Below the pieces are notes generated by a model. That model worked only from the letters and a program-made list of their open reading frames with translations, was not told the DNA's origin and made no database searches. A DNA stretch of 64,000 nt, taken from positions 248,001 to 312,000 of the forward strand of contig JAHQRK010000018.1 in the NCBI GenBank assembly GCA_019828595.1, in the 5' to 3' direction. The stretch is from Aphanomyces cochlioides. Lineage: Eukaryota; Oomycota; Saprolegniomycetes; Saprolegniales; Verrucalvaceae. Positions 56,040 to 64,000 of this stretch are shown in pieces. The position numbers and the translations under genes were made by a program. Every line of letters begins with the position of its first letter. Positions within the stretch are counted from its first letter, which is position 1.

Positions 56040-56273
56040 ATGGCTCCTACAGGAACATCGTTGTGGCGCTCGGCTGGCTTGTCGTACTTGCAATATGTGA
56101 ACAAGAGTGCTGCGGTTGTGCGAGCTGCGACCAAGGAACCATTGAAGAGCAAGATTGCGTCCCGCAATGAAGTGGACTTTGCCGCGTGGAAGTGGGCCAA
56201 CGGCGAACGCCTCAACCGCGTCGACGTCGACTCGATCAAGAAGGCCCAGGAAGCGTTCAAAGTCGCTGCTTAA
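56040..56273 (+). CDS. Mitochondrial F1F0 ATP synthase subunit epsilon
   Basis: 77 residues, one exon, a normal size for this subunit. It starts APTGTSLWRSAGLSYLQYVN, the conserved N-terminal helix of the mitochondrial epsilon subunit (ATP15/ATP5F1E), followed by VVRAATKEPLK. The C-terminal half is charged and longer than in animals. It sits in the central stalk of F1 and has no separate presequence, as in other eukaryotes. Confidence 0.88.
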   Translation: MAPTGTSLWRSAGLSYLQYVNKSAAVVRAATKEPLKSKIASRNEVDFAAWKWANGERLNRVDVDSIKKAQEAFKVAA

Positions 56274-57251
56274 ATGAAAAATCCCTCCATGTTTACGACA
56301 CACCAAGCATGTTGAGTTGAAGTGTGGCTGACTGTAGAAGGACAGGTAGAACGACTATTGAACGTATTGATAGAACCGAGTTTACTCGCTCCGTCATACA
56401 GAATATACGCGCATTTTCCAACACACTCGTCGACTAGTCCCGAAGTCATAGGTCTCCCATCGTGCTTGGTATTGTCACCAAAGCACTGCTTACCACAGAC
56501 ATTCATGTTGCACAACAGATTGTGCTCGTCGAGTCACATCGAAACATTCTTCTCGACCCTTCGTCGCTAGAGAAAGCCAAAATATGGAAGCGGATAACTT
56601 TCGCTGAGACCGACGGAAGGAAGGGGTAGCTTTGCTTTCTCATGGATGACATTGCATGATATGCTCTCAAGTGACGATTTTCGTCTCCAGACGAATCGTT
56701 GAGCTGACTCTGTACCCATATCTTCATCGACGTGAAAGCTTTTCAAGCATTTCATCAGTGCTTCCCTGAAAGAGCTGAGGAGTGATATCTGACTCGAGCG
56801 TCGTATCGATTCCTTTGCTTCCCCCGCCTTTCTTCCTCTTGATCTTATCGACGACGTGAAACAATGCAACGTCCAAAAGTTGATGCGACTCTTGTGGGGG
56901 AAGATATGGCAAACCCAGTTTCTTTGCGCTTGGGGATCCTCTTGCGCGTGTCGTCTCTCGTCCAGATCCAGACCAATTGAACGGCCAAGACGCTCTTGCA
57001 GACAACCGTGGTCTTGTACATTGTACGATCTGGTCACAACAACCACAATGACTGATGTGTGTAACACGCATTGGCGTCAAGATGGCCGCACGAACATGAC
57101 AAGACGTACAAGAGGAGATAAATAGGATTAGCAAGCAATAAATAGAGTACACCGCTTCTTCTATAGTACAGGAGGGAGCGACGAGATGCCATTGTCGGGT
57201 CGGGAGGTCTTTCAAGATTTTCAAGGGAGCAGCAACACACAGACAGAACAT
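56274..57251. other. Non-coding or unresolved; possible minus-strand gene near 56724-57110
   Basis: A minus-strand segment ending at 56724 looks coding (KKLGLPYLPPQESHQLLD, then FHVVDKIKRKK). The upstream half looks coding in another frame (LGRSIGLDLDERRHAQE) and the switch near 56930 has no intron signals, so a one-base indel or a decayed gene is possible. No family recognised. The remainder is without signal. Confidence 0.3.
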
Positions 57252-58454
57252 TTAGGCAGTGGCAGATGGAGCCCTGCGGAGTCTTTCCAACTTCTTCAAA
57301 GTCTTGGCTTGCTTTTGACGATGGAGGAAACTCTTGACACCATTGAACAGAAGGACAGGTGGAGCAACGACTGCGGCGATGCCAACACCAACTGCAGCCA
57401 CACCAGTAGCAGCAACAACGACAGCTGACTTGGTCACAGCACGGACGGGGGCGTTGGGGCCAAGCGCTGTGGATTCGGATTCCAAGAAAGCACGGGGCTT
57501 GCAAAAGACTTCAATGTGGCTCTCCCACGACACTCGGCAAAGCCAACAGAACTCGAACTCACAGTGCGTGCAGGCCATGTGCGTGCAACCACCTTGCTTC
57601 TCGATATCCACAAAACAGTTCGGGCACGAACGAACATCGTGCTCGGTGTGTTGTCGCCAGGACTTGTACGTGGTGTCGTTGCACGCAAACAGGTGATAGG
57701 GTTCACCGCAGTCTCCGCACGTTGTGGCATGGCAAGCATTGCAGTTGATCTTGCGACCTGTCGATGTGACTGGTTGACCACACGGGGGGCACACACGTCC
57801 TGATCGAACCTTCTCTTTGAGTTCCAAGTATCGCATGAAGAGTTCGGGCGAGACGTATCCGTGAATGTGATGGGACGAGAGGATGGCCGTACAGCCAAGA
57901 CCTGGGCATCGGATGCGTCGCACTTGACCGTCTTGGATCTTGATCTGAAGGTACATTTGGACACAATTGTCACAGAACAAGGAACTACACGACGAGCTGC
58001 CGCAGAGGTTCTTGGTTAGCGACGTTTCAAAGCAAATGGCACATTCCCGGGGTTTATCTTCCTCGGAGGGGACAAATGTGTTCAACGCGGATGGTTTCTT
58101 TGGTTCTTCATACGCTTGGGGGGTGATGATCACCACGTTGATGGCCGGTACATATGGCATAGTCGCCTTTTCAGGCTCGTGGGTTTCGTTGTCGCGTTCA
58201 GGTTGCGCCTCCTGGTTGTCCGACGTTGGTTTAATATGTTGGACGTCATATTCAGGAACAGATACTATAGAATGCATCATGATGATGTCGTTGTCGTGGT
58301 GGACTTGGTGGGTCTGTCGTCTTTGGCAGAGATTTGCAAAATGAGCTGTTGTTCTGAAAGAGGTCCCAGGTGGTACTTTCGAAACCCGAGCCGGCAGCTG
58401 CGCGACTTGCGCGTATTTTTTTAATGCATTTTTATGCTGATACATTAAACCCAT
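57252..58454 (-). CDS. RBR-type E3 ubiquitin ligase with C-terminal membrane segment (A)
   Basis: 400 residues, one exon, ATG at 58454. RING1 is CAICFE...CSSLFCDNC, the IBR has CPPCGQPV and CGDCGEPYHLFAC, and RING2 is SCPNCFVDIEKQGGCTHMAC followed by CEFEFCWLC. The Cys before HM is the catalytic thioester cysteine of RBR ligases. A Gly/Ala/Val-rich hydrophobic stretch (VVVAATGVAAVGVGIAAVVA, about residues 345-364) before PPVLL suggests membrane anchoring, followed by a basic tail. The N-terminal 130 residues have no recognised domain. The homologue at 62790-63791 has the same order. Confidence 0.88.
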   Translation of the reverse strand: MGLMYQHKNALKKYAQVAQLPARVSKVPPGTSFRTTAHFANLCQRRQTHQVHHDNDIIMMHSIVSVPEYDVQHIKPTSDNQEAQPERDNETHEPEKATMPYVPAINVVIITPQAYEEPKKPSALNTFVPSEEDKPRECAICFETSLTKNLCGSSSCSSLFCDNCVQMYLQIKIQDGQVRRIRCPGLGCTAILSSHHIHGYVSPELFMRYLELKEKVRSGRVCPPCGQPVTSTGRKINCNACHATTCGDCGEPYHLFACNDTTYKSWRQHTEHDVRSCPNCFVDIEKQGGCTHMACTHCEFEFCWLCRVSWESHIEVFCKPRAFLESESTALGPNAPVRAVTKSAVVVAATGVAAVGVGIAAVVAPPVLLFNGVKSFLHRQKQAKTLKKLERLRRAPSATA

Positions 58455-59423
58455 TACTTTTCACTTGAAATTTGTATATATTTCAAAATTTCAGCGAAAT
58501 TAATATTCAGCTGTCGTAAAGGCGCTCTCCTTGAGAGCCGAATAAATATCCTTTGAGGGATATTTATTCGGGAATAATATTATTCCAATCTATCAGGTAT
58601 TCTTTTCAAAATATTGTAATTCAATAAATATTTCAAGATTAATATAAATTCAAACATTAAATCCATTCGGGACGACTGATCTCGACTGGACGGAAGAGTC
58701 ATTTCATATACGCGCGCGCATGTACACCTCCGTCAAAGTCGAAAAGACCAAACACGACGCTGAGACTTCAACTTGGTCGTCCGTATTATTTGAATTGATG
58801 TGCAAACCGAAACGTGTTTTGCGACTATCTTTCAGAGGAGACTGAAAGAATGGTCATCTCACGCTACGATGGATATATATATATCGCCCTCTTGAACCGA
58901 GTGCAAGAGGTTTGTCATTTTTCGACTCACCTTGAAGCCATCTTGCGATCGCGTGAAATCTCTCTCACGTTGCAGTTTTGCACGAGCGTCTCACACTCAT
59001 ATCTTCGGAAGAAAAGAGAGAGAACGATGTAGCCGAGGCGCATCTTGTGCTTTTTGATGAGCGCAGCTCGAATAGAAACTCACGAATGTTTGTGGTCCGA
59101 GCGGTCCAACATATCGTTTGGAAATGCAATGCATGGATAAGTTTTCGTCCCGTTGTGCTTGGAAAGCAGCTGCGCTTGAAGCTCACGACTATGTGGCGAC
59201 AGCATGCCCTCCCACTCATACTCGACCAATCGCCACGCTGAAAAGTTTATATTTGACCAACTTCAACCCGACATTTCACACAAACTCAAAATCCGGTCAC
59301 CTCCGTTGAATTAGCTGAGTCTGTGCAATATTCTGTCCAAACTTTGTCTAGTTTTTAATTCCAATAAAATATTCAAAATACAATAATTGAGTATAAAATA
59401 GTAATTTTTAGAATTACACCAAA
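58455..59423. other. Intergenic, AT-rich, no supported gene
   Basis: Contains a 58540-58575 palindrome-like stretch (GAATAAATATCC...GGATATTTATTC) and ATATATATAT at 58872. Short frames at 58978-59241 are weak. Confidence 0.5.
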
Positions 59424-60268
59424 ATGTATGAGCTCGACCGAAATAGCTGGGGAGCTACCCTTGACTTGGTGGATGCTAAAGAACGTGCCCCTCGTCAGAG
59501 AAATGCAGTGTGCGGTGGTGGGATCAGACAGGTGTGTGCTCGGACCTTCTGCATCGAAAGATCGATGAGTTGTGTCACGCTCTTGGCAAGACACACAAAT
59601 CGTTCGCCGCACACAAAGGTACTCTTTCTCGTGAAGAACAACGAGACATCTCAAAACTTGGCCGAGATGGCAAAAATGTATGTTTGAGAGGACAGGACAT
59701 GCCGCCGCTGTAGATGGACGTTCCGAATACATGGGCGGAATGCGACGGTGGTGCATTTGGATCCACACCTTTGTGGCATTTTTTACCACAAGAAAGCAGT
59801 CACCACCGATGTCAACTTTGCGAGTACACTCGACAACAAAGTTTTGGATCTCACGGAAGAATGCAACAATTATGATGATAGTTATGGTGGGATGGTCGGG
59901 CCTCTGGTAGGATGACCTGCCGCATACTGTGCACTCAATTGATGGCAGTCGATTGTGGAGACGTTGATGAGTGTAGCTTTGGCAAGCATGTTTGACGCGC
60001 TCACAGTGTACTCACGACGTCACGCACGATGCCAGCCATCATGGACTAACGGTGTCAACCTATGGCCACAGCACATGGCATCGCCGTGCGTTGGCAGCTG
60101 CGTGTTTCGCTTGCACGAGTGGCGCGAGCGCTCGCAAGTTTCAACCTGGTCATTCTTCATCATAAAAACCCTTGGTTGCTCCATTGCAAACACACCACGT
60201 TGAAGTCGACATGGAAGCGTTCGTCATCTCACGCGACGTTCGGTGTTTCCCGCGACCAACACCCATAG
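59424..60268 (+). other. Probable multi-exon gene or decayed gene, unresolved
   Basis: Several adjoining plus-strand segments look coding: a start at 59424, a segment with DLLHRKIDELCHALGKTHKS ending near 59677, a 36-base GT-AG stretch (59678-59713), then NTWAECDGGAFGSTPLWHF to a stop at 59875. In a different frame VLDLTEECNNYDDSYGG leads to a 42-base GT-AG stretch (59908-59949) and SIVETLMSVALASMFDAL. The two readings of 59714-59900 conflict, so either an indel or an unidentified splice exists. No family recognised. Confidence 0.35.
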
Positions 60269-62253
60269 AAAGATGAACATAAGCATCCACTATTTGCTAA
60301 ACTATGCACTTTATATTAAGGATAAAGTAACAAGTTTTTATGAAGCATTGATATGTGCATGGTTGATGCATCTTTCGAAGAGCGTCAGTGAATCGACCAG
60401 AAATCCAAAGAACAAGCATGAAAATTCCATTGAATCTTGGCGGGACCATCTACTGTATCTGGCTTCGGAGTGTTTGTAGAGTGTCGTCAAGTGAGAAGAT
60501 GGCGAATCGTCGAGAACAATGTGATCTAACACTATGGAGATAAATCGTGAAAGTCGACGCAGTGGCATCTCATGACGAGAATGGAAGAGCGTCAGTGAAT
60601 GGAACGGCAACGGTCTCGTTCGCCTAACTAGTTACTACCGGTAGTTACAGCTGTAGTGTTCAATCCGTTGGTATCCAAGTGCAGTATGTATCGCGTGTGC
60701 TTGATGGTGGAGGGGCAAGAGACGCCAATCTTACAGTAAGTTTATCCATAAGTGCGTTTGGTGGATTGACTGTGGACATTTGAGATTGTGAAACCATTGA
60801 ACGACGTACAGATGTGTTCTGGATGGAGCGACGTCATGAAAAAACAGCCCATGGAGCGCCACACTGAAGTTCCCGAGTCATTCAGAAAGGAAGACGAGGA
60901 TCACGTCGAGCTTGGGAAGGATTCGATCGTGGTTATCGACAAATACACAGTTGGAGCTTGTGGCGAGCACATTCCAATACACACGAGCAGAAAAATCTTG
61001 CGTGACTCAACAAGGGATGAGACGACATTGATTGATCAATTACAGTATACGCAGGCCGCGACATTGTCACGACTGTGAAGCAGCCCGACGACGGGTACAG
61101 TAGCGGGTGCCGCTGAAAGAGTGTGATTGTGCATTTGTGGGGTGAATAAGTGCAGGGTATCCATTACTGTCGATGCAATGCCGATATATCGCCTTTGGAA
61201 TCGCCGACATACTGTAATCTCTACCACACTGATACGCGTCCTGGTATGCACACGAGACGGTGCTCCATAAAAGCGGAAGTCCAACAATGCAGGGTACAGC
61301 CATGTCCACCGAGATGGCAGAGCTTCCCATCCCCTTGCCTTCTCTCCCTCGTACTTGACGCCACAAAACGATCGACTACGACATGCATGGGGGATAGAAC
61401 CTTGAGGGCGATGAGGCACAAGGAGCGCTAGTTTCTAGAATGTTGGGCAGTACAGTGTATGCCTTGCTGTTCTTCTGTTGGTCAAGTCCTCGACATGCAC
61501 ACCAGCAACGTCACTTTGCCCCTTGAGGTCGGTCGCTTGAAGAGACGATGTCGAGTATGGCGTGCTCAGTCATCGCCGCACTTGCATACACCTCACTCCA
61601 TGCGCCATTCTGAGAGCCTTGCTTTCATGCTGAGCCCCATGGATTCCCTGAGCCACAGACAAATTGTGCATGGATCTTTGACGCTGGCCAAGCATCTTCA
61701 GCGAGGCTGCATCGAAATACTGTGTAGACAACCACATCCCCATGCTCTCACTTCGTCGATCGCAAGAGCAAGCTAGTTTGCACCCAACGTCCTGTACCAG
61801 GAGAGAGATGAGGTGAGTCCAGCTCAGCAGAGATGATCCCAAGCTAACCAAGGCATTCGAAGCATGTTCTTTTCAACGCGCCATCGCGTATCACTCGTGT
61901 ATGCATGCAGCAATCGTGTCTTAAAGTTACAATGAGTTGCCCAGTCGTGGTGGTAAAGTTGCAGCTGTGGGGCTCCTCCTGGGCATTGAAAGTTGCTCAG
62001 GTCATTTTGAGCAATCACTTCAACTTCGACCGAAAGCGCCAACCACACCGCTCGTCGTCGATGAGCTCTACTGAACCGCCTATGGAGAACTTGTGCGCCG
62101 CGCCTATTCAGAGCCCAGAGGGAGCGCGAGCAGCCTAGAGAGCTTATCTTTGGCTAGAGTCGACCAGCTCCGCTGATTTGCCCACTCAAAGACGCGCACT
62201 CTTTTCTTTGGCAACTTTTCCGGATAAGTCAAATGGCCACATCCACCAAAGTA
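60269..62253. other. Mostly non-coding stretch with short frames
   Basis: A plus-strand frame ending at 61078 (acidic, DEDHVELGKDSIVVIDKYTV) has coding-like text but no ATG-based model beyond 60812 and no recognised domain. The rest shows no coding signal. A TACTACCGGTAGTTACAG-like palindrome is at 60636. Confidence 0.4.
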
Positions 62254-62500
62254 CTATTTAGTGGAATTCCAGTGTTGGGGCTCGCAACCTTTTGAATCAT
62301 CCAACAACCAAGCAAAAGGCTCACTATGCCTCGATGCACGTTGCTCGTACTCGGTCTGCTCGACCAGGAATTGAAATCCATTGTGGACCACGACCAACTT
62401 GTCTCGAAGATGCATTGCTCGTATACTGATCGAAATTTGAAGTTGCAACTGGTCCCAATCGAGCTATCAGCCAGAGAAAAAATGGGCGTTTCTTGCCACC
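62254..62500 (-). other. Probable 3' exon of an unidentified gene
   Basis: The minus frame ending at TAG 62254 has coding-like text (MHLRDKLVVVHNGFQFLVEQ, then EPFAWLLDDSKGCE). An AG acceptor lies just upstream, and a second frame (62635-62324) overlaps. The 5' part was not resolved. Confidence 0.3.
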
Positions 62501-62789
62501 TGGAGCTTTCTGTCCTGTCAAGAGCGGCTGAAAGTCAGATCCAAATGTACAGTCATAGAAGGCTGTTTGAATGACCGCGCTAGCGCCATCGAAAAATGGC
62601 CAGACAGGCTTGACACTTGTGTCCAGAGATGCCAAAGCAGCAAGCCAGTCGTGCGCTGGTTAACATTGTCAGAAGGGAATTATCTTAGAAAAGTACATCT
62701 ATCCGGATGACTGGCTATTGTGATCTTTGTTCTGTTGTTCGAAAAAAGTATGGCGAAATTCGCCCCAAAGTTCATTCTTCAATAGCTCG

Positions 62790-63791
62790 ATGGTAGCGAC
62801 GATGACGGCGCAGCGCGTGATTCTCCGGGCAAATCTGGAAGAACAAGGTGGATTGTATTTCAACAATGTGGACGCATCAAGATCGTCGTGGTCGAGCAAC
62901 AGCAGGAGTAGCAGCAGTGTTCCAGTTGTTGAGCAATGCATGATCTGTCTGGAAACCACAACAGATATTATTCGAAATGCAGACAAGCGACGATCGACCA
63001 TGGAAGAAAACCGACCCACGATCGACATTGACCTATATGAAGAAGACATTGGACGATGCGCGGCTTGTCCGGCCATTTATTGCTACCCCTGCTTTCGAGA
63101 ATACATCCGACACAAAGTGATCAATGGCGAAGTGCGTGCGAATCAACTTGTGTGCCCAGGTGCATGCCGTCTTCCACTCACAAAGCGAATGCTTCGCAAC
63201 AACATGTCGGATGCAACGTATCAGAAATACGTCGACTTTCTTGAAATGCAACAGCTCGTCCTGCAAGGCGCTCGATATTGCCCTCGGCCCGAGTGCGGCC
63301 AAGTGTTGCCATCCACGACTTCCAAAACCGCGCCAACCCGACGTGTTTATTGCCCATCGTGTACAAAAGAGTCGTGCTTCAAATGTGGCTCGGACTTTCA
63401 CTCGATTCCAATCTGCGGCGATCCCACGTATCGGTCGTGGTGTCGAAACCATCACGTTCAAGCATGTCCCAATTGCACATGGGCTATCGAGAAAGACGGC
63501 GGATGCAAGCACATGACGTGCTCGAGATGCTCGTACGAGTTCTGCTGGTATTGCCACCAAGACTGGCAGGCACACAACAAGATCACATGCGTTCCGTTGG
63601 CATATTACAAGTCGAAGCACAAGTACTTTGGCCGCACAGTACCTCTCCGCCTGGTCACGAAAATGGTCTATGCAGGCGTAGCCGCTAGCGTTGTTGTAGC
63701 TGGTACTGGCGTGGCTCTTGCAGCGTTGCCTCCAGTGCTGCTTTGGCACTGCGGTGTCTACGTCAAGGACAAGATCTTGCATCGAGGTTGA
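62790..63791 (+). CDS. RBR-type E3 ubiquitin ligase with C-terminal membrane segment (B)
   Basis: 333 residues from the ATG at 62790; an earlier TTG-opened stretch was not used. A Ser-rich N-terminus precedes RING1 (CMICLE, CAACPAIYCYPC), which contains an insert of about 25 residues between the first and second Cys pairs. The IBR has CPRPECGQ and CFKCGSDFHSIPIC, and RING2 is ACPNCTWAIEKDGGCKHMTC with CSYEFCWYC; the catalytic Cys precedes KHM. The hydrophobic C-terminal segment (YAGVAASVVVAGTGVALAAL) is followed by PPVLL as in the gene at 57252-58454, so the two are paralogues. Confidence 0.88.
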   Translation: MVATMTAQRVILRANLEEQGGLYFNNVDASRSSWSSNSRSSSSVPVVEQCMICLETTTDIIRNADKRRSTMEENRPTIDIDLYEEDIGRCAACPAIYCYPCFREYIRHKVINGEVRANQLVCPGACRLPLTKRMLRNNMSDATYQKYVDFLEMQQLVLQGARYCPRPECGQVLPSTTSKTAPTRRVYCPSCTKESCFKCGSDFHSIPICGDPTYRSWCRNHHVQACPNCTWAIEKDGGCKHMTCSRCSYEFCWYCHQDWQAHNKITCVPLAYYKSKHKYFGRTVPLRLVTKMVYAGVAASVVVAGTGVALAALPPVLLWHCGVYVKDKILHRG

Positions 63792-63839
63792 GTGCGTTTC
63801 ATGAACGAAAAATGTTGTATGAAAAGGTGAGAGGACAAT

Positions 63840-63990
63840 GACGGATTTTGATTGGTTCAAATTATAGAATAATAGATTTTGATTGGCTGAAATCTGTGCA
63901 ATAAGTTAATATGATTGGCCAATTTAAAAATTGACTTGATTGGCTACAATCGTAGAAATAAAGAAAAATGATTGGTCAATGAATTGAATA
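63840..63990. promoter_or_regulatory. Cluster of five ATTGG (inverted CCAAT) boxes
   Basis: ATTGG occurs near 63851, 63881, 63913, 63939 and 63971, mostly as GATTGG, spaced by about 26-32 bases. It follows the RBR gene and probably serves a gene starting beyond the window. The arrangement matches the array at 17825-18045 on the other strand. Confidence 0.65.
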
Positions 63991-64000
63991 CATACATTTG

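Noticed and set aside
1..64000. tRNA, rRNA or CRISPR arrays
   Set aside because: No cloverleaf, rRNA core or regularly spaced direct repeats were seen by eye; a covariance-model scan was not possible.

Overview
The window is nuclear DNA of a compact protist genome, most likely an oomycete, and probably a water mould of the Saprolegniales type. Four things point there. Genes are packed on both strands, often less than 300 bases apart. Almost every reading frame is interrupted by very short GT-AG introns; about 60 were inferred here, nearly all 39-56 bases long. CCAAT boxes cluster in intergenic gaps. The gene content also fits: an elicitin-like six-cysteine ectodomain on a receptor kinase, a Crypton tyrosine recombinase, and Tc1/mariner-type relics. 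No bacterial features (operons, Shine-Dalgarno sites, CRISPR) are present. The species assignment is inference.

Layout. 0-3.8 kb: the 3' part of a PHO84-type phosphate transporter with an in-frame stop, then a mitochondrial-type PPR protein. 3.8-14.4 kb: a transposon-rich, gene-poor block with a frameshifted Crypton, a 1351-bp mariner-like element with perfect 33-bp terminal inverted repeats and a TA duplication, and a decayed DDE-type element whose 5' end carries a perfect 58-bp inverted duplication. 14.4-24.3 kb: an FAD oxidoreductase, splicing factor ESS2/DGCR14, a mitochondrial-type unknown, CCR4-NOT subunit NOT3/5, a tail-anchored protein, an N-myristoyl-type small protein and the elicitin-like receptor kinase. 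25-36.4 kb: two small PX-domain paralogues, an AMPK gamma subunit, two CaMKK-like kinases in opposite orientation (each 468 aa, each ending in a CaaX prenylation box) and, between them, a tandem pair of CHCHD2/10-type twin CX9C proteins. 36.8-41.6 kb: two ankyrin proteins (one built as one phase-0 exon per repeat) and a dynamin/EHD-like GTPase with a transmembrane helix. 41.8-55.5 kb: URB2/NPA2-like ribosome biogenesis protein, alanine aminotransferase, a PPP4R4-like PP4 regulatory subunit, NME7 and TYW1. 56-64 kb: mitochondrial ATP synthase epsilon subunit and two membrane-anchored RBR ubiquitin ligases, separated by about 4 kb of unresolved sequence.

Working links. Most of the genes are housekeeping and unrelated. 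The one suggestive neighbourhood is an AMPK gamma subunit within 8 kb of two kinases of the class that activates AMPK, with mitochondrial CHCH proteins in between. Exon-intron models were built by eye from frame continuity, GT-AG ends and family similarity; no transcript data were available.
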